Of a stretch of 64,000 bases of DNA, positions 60,551 through 64,000 are shown one piece after another (position 1 is the stretch's first letter; each line of letters starts with the position of its first letter). Location: assembly GCF_030867095.1 (NCBI RefSeq), contig NC_081836.1:30702338-30766337 (forward strand), in the 5' to 3' direction. The notes under the pieces were generated by a model. The model made no database searches and was not told where the DNA came from. It saw only the letters and a program-made list of their open reading frames with translations. A program made the position numbers and the translations under genes. This DNA is from Alligator mississippiensis (lineage: Eukaryota; Chordata; Crocodylia; Alligatoridae).

Positions 60551-61469
60551 ATGTAGACAGACTGGAGTTAGCTTTAAACTAGCTGTGGAAGTGTGCAGCT
60601 AGCACAGGCTAACTATCTGTGCAGTCACCCAGTTTCTTGCAACTTGTTTGGTGCATACTGCTGTAGCTAGACTGAGACTGGTCCTCAAACTAGGTTGCAA
60701 GCTAGCTCAGGTATGAGACTGCCATGTCTAGTGCTTCCTTGTAGCCATTTCCCTGCACTTCTCTGGTTTTTCTGCTGTTTCTCTCTCAGAAATGCAGTTT
60801 TGCCCAAGGCCTGATTCACTGGACTTGGTTTATTAGTCCTCAGGAAACCTTGTGGGCTGTATAGATCAGTTGCTACTTGCACCCCTGCTCTGTGACTGTG
60901 TCTTGGGTGACTGCTCCTATTATTTTCTTTTAATTTTAAGACAGTTATTACAATGAACAACGTCAATAAGATTTAATCGGACCCTTAATGATATTTTGAT
61001 AAAGATTGTAATTAAATTGATGCACAGAATATTCATGGAGATTCCTAGCTTAGAAAAATTGGGAAATTCCTCTGTGAAAAATTATTCAAGGCAGCACAAA
61101 TATTAATTTTCCAATTGCCCTGCAATGTCACCATCTTAGCTGTCTGTCATGGTTTCTAATTTTACTTGCTGGTTCGCTGCATCCAGCTATTAAAATCGCT
61201 CTCCACTCCTCCCCATCCTGTTAGCTAACTGACCTGAGAAGGTGACCCCAAGCTTCACATATTTCTTTAATTTGATATCTGCTGTTTTCCTTTTCATTTG
61301 TGGCTTTCTGCTTTGCTCTGATTGAATGGCACATCCAGTTCAGACCACACAGGAACCCGGGACTACTGAGAGCAATAACAAAAGCAGGAGTTGTTTTGTG
61401 TTCTGCCAAAACCTAAACAGCCAGGATAGCTATAGCATAACTACTTAGGTATGTGATAAAGAAAAGAAA

Positions 61470-61945
61470 AAAAAAAGGTGACCAAACGCCAAGCATGAGA
61501 CATGTTGTGCTCGTGGCATGGGGGAAGTAGTGGGCGCGGCCTGATAGCTGCGAGATCGGCGGTCCCGGGCTGATTGGCAGGGGGCGGGCGGATGCAGCCC
61601 GTTTAAAAGGAAAAGCACGTGCGCCAAAAAGCTGGGACCCACGCCATATCGGAGAGGCCTGATCACCCTCACCGGAGGTCCTACGTCCACGAAATCCCTT
61701 CCCCCCGGACGCCCCCATCACGACCGAATTAGAGCTCTTGAGTTGACAGCGAGTTTATTCTTGAAACTGCTGTAAAGGAAACCACCTATACGAAAGTGTG
61801 AGTAAAGCATTTATTTGTTACACCGCCTCCTTGGTGTTTTCTGTCGCCGGAGGGAGAGACAGGAGAACAAGGCCCCGTAACCCTTTCGTCCCCGGCCTGT
61901 TCGCGTGATACTTTTCTGGGTCCAACCACCCACTGTCAGGTTGGT
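61470..61945 (+). mobile_element. Possible solitary LTR fossil
   Basis: A CpG-rich block stands out from AT-rich flanks. It has promoter-like and processing-like parts in LTR order: a TTTAAAAGG box (about 61600), a TAAAG signal in GTGAGTAAAGCATTTATTTG (about 61800), then a GT- and CG-rich stretch. The end near CCACTGTCA is compatible with an LTR end. No internal retroviral region adjoins it. The family is unassigned; it looks old and incomplete. A CpG-rich promoter of another kind is the alternative. Confidence 0.35.
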
Positions 61946-61949
61946 CAAG

Positions 61950-63790
61950 GTAAATTAAAGGAAATAGTTTAACCCGCTTTTATGGAAGAAAACTCTTTTG
62001 CCACTCATTCCGAAGGTCTGCAGACAAGTTTTGGAAGCGGTATGTAAAAAGGTGGTACCTTTGGGACATATTCACAGAAGCGTTGCAAAGGTAAGAAGCA
62101 GTAGTTCATGCTTTGAGGTTCTGCTGTCTACATTTATAAAATGGTAGTTATTTAAGATGAGACTTTCAAAGGACTCTAAATGAATTAGGTGCCTGCTTTT
62201 AATTCCATGTGTAAATCCCAGTTTTAAACTTTGCAATTATTTAATGTTGCCATTTGATTCAAATCAACACTTACTGGATGCCTTGTGCTGTTTCCAATTG
62301 TTTTCCAACAATTTTAATCCTGAAGACTTCACTCCAGCAAAACTCCTGAATGAAGTTGAAACTTAGTCCAATATACCAGTGCCTATTGTAGCTTGCACAG
62401 CAATCATTTTAATAGCTGAGTTCAGATAAGTATTATCTTGTTAAACCAAAGCTCACAAACTTTTCTTAATCAGGAAGTTTTAAGCTGGAAAAATTTTAGG
62501 AATATGTGTGTGTTAGAGTCTTTCTGTAGTCAATATTATGAGAATGCTGCCACTTTGTTCAGTGGGAAAATTATGGTAGGATGAAGGTCTCATACACATA
62601 GCTTTTCACATGGATTTTCCTATCCTTTGGAATCTGGAAGTGGATGGAGCCAAAGTTAACTCTGTATTTCAGAGTTTCCTTCAATTCTTTGGTCTCTCAG
62701 TTTAGCTCCAACTGGGTGAAAATTTCTCTTCACCTAAAGCATGTCTTCCACCCCTACCTTCCTGGTGCTACATTTACTCGTTATAAGGGCTCCTTGAAGG
62801 CTCCTCTAGCCTTCTGCTGTCCTTAGTACAACCTCTTCTCTCTTAGAGTAGATTCTAACTCAAGTCAATGACAGGTTCCTTCAGTGAAATTTTCATTTAC
62901 TGGGGAGTATGATGAGAAGTGAGGGAAAGGTCCATTAAGGAATAATGAGGGGCCATGTTTGTACTGTTTCATTAGTTGTTTTACATTCACAGATATTGGG
63001 AGTAGGTTCTTTCATCTTTCTGCCAGTCACAATCAAATCAGACTGAATTATTTAATGCAATGCATGCAAAAAAATAGAACTCCCCTGTTCCAGCTGGATT
63101 TATATCTCTCTAGTCCAGTAAATAGCGATGAATGATAACCATAGGCTTTCAATATTCAATGTCTGAAAGACTCTGTCCTTTCATTGAGGAAAATATTGTC
63201 CTTTCATTGAGGAAATAAAATAACATTTGAGGACTAAATTGTGTTCTCATGATCTTAAATCCAAACTTCTGCTTTCCATACAGGCATGTATGTGTCACAG
63301 ATACCAAAAGAGCTTTATGGATGCAGAGGGAGGAGAATATTGAGGCCAACCCTGAATAATATGGGAATACTAAATCTCCTTCTCCCCCATCCCCTGCAAG
63401 TGTTTTTCTTATGGAACACAGTAAAATCTCCATTTTCATTATAGAATTGCTCATTATCATCTTTCTAATGAGATGTGTTCATGTATGTTTAGGCAATAAA
63501 AGACTGATGGAGATACAAAAAGAAAGTTGTTTCCTTGTTTTAGATGTTTTGTTTTTGTAGATGAGGTGGTAGAAAAGTATGCTGTTATATCTCCGTTGGG
63601 TGTTCTGTGGCACGCTTGACTCCTATTCAGTAGAGTGAAAGGAAATGGGCTGAGCAACATAAGCAGAAATGAGTGTGCTGAGAGATGTTATCCTTTGGAC
63701 TGTTTGCATTGTGGGGACAAGTCGGTCAAAGCTTCTATTCGTATTACCAAGTGAAGGCCTAGAAGAGTGGTTGGTTTTGGTTGAAACTAG
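61950..63790. other. AT-rich intergenic stretch
   Basis: No gene, RNA or clear repeat was recognised. A local duplication of TGTCCTTTCATTGAGGAAA occurs at about 63174-63192 and 63199-63217. Confidence 0.5.
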
Positions 63791-63799
63791 AAACAAAAG

Positions 63800-64000
63800 G
63801 AGACCCTCTTTTTGAGCAGAGACCGGGACATCTCCCCCACTGGGATCCCTGACGGACCCAGGGGAGGCGCACCCAAGCCAAGGGTCAGCAAGGACCTAGT
63901 CAGGGAACTTCTGGAGGGACTGGACGTGTTCAAATCAGCAGGTTCTGACGATCTCCACCCCAGAGTGCTGAGGGAATTGGCAGAGGTCATGCGGGACCCC
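63800..64000 (+). mobile_element. CR1 LINE fragment, start of reverse-transcriptase region, cut by window end
   Basis: Plus strand reads VSKDLVRELLEGLDVFKSAG then SDDLHPRVLRELAEVMRDP, matching the CR1 text around 'KSxGPDGxHPRVLRELA' at the front of the reverse transcriptase. The rest lies beyond the window. Confidence 0.9.

Noticed and set aside
61413-61721. Minus-strand open frame of 102 codons
   Set aside because: Low-complexity product inside a CpG-rich, possibly LTR-derived block, with no homology recognised.

Overview
The window is nuclear DNA of an amniote, most likely a crocodilian. It has spliced vertebrate genes with long introns, and many CR1 LINE 3' ends of the type abundant in crocodilians. 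It also holds hAT, Tigger/pogo and PIF/Harbinger-type fragments and worn MIR-like SINEs. The crocodilian call is inference from repeat style; the vertebrate call is certain from the proteins.

Layout. (1) 1-37,035, plus strand: SEC14L5, a PRELI / CRAL-TRIO / GOLD lipid-transfer-type protein. Fourteen coding exons (2,186-30,775) give 688 residues that stay in phase across every junction. The first coding exon, with about 21 residues, lies left of the window. A long 3' untranslated region runs to a canonical poly(A) signal at 37,016. (2) 37,036-38,890: spacer between convergent genes, holding a 620-bp hAT-type element with matching 8-bp flanks. (3) 38,890-57,177, minus strand: NAGPA, the 'uncovering enzyme' that finishes the mannose-6-phosphate signal on lysosomal enzymes. 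It is complete: ten exons and 593 codons plus stop, with signal peptide, furin-like site, glycosidase domain, EGF-like cysteine modules, one membrane span and a cytoplasmic tail. Its CpG-rich promoter carries two CACGTG boxes, one of them a perfect palindromic CLEAR element. (4) 57,180-64,000: upstream DNA with MIR and hAT fragments, a dead olfactory receptor gene, a possible solitary LTR fossil, and the start of a CR1 reverse-transcriptase fragment cut by the window end.

The convergent SEC14L5-NAGPA pair matches the human order on 16p13.3 (from memory), so this is an ordinary conserved block. I found no wholly new multi-gene system. The most unusual points are: an extra symmetric EGF exon in NAGPA; the missing NPF tail motif; TFEB-type CLEAR boxes at its start; a GC-AG intron in SEC14L5; a fold-back, GC-rich transposon group; a hAT element split by a CR1; a perfect 23-bp-arm hairpin; and mobile elements sitting within a few bases of splice donors.
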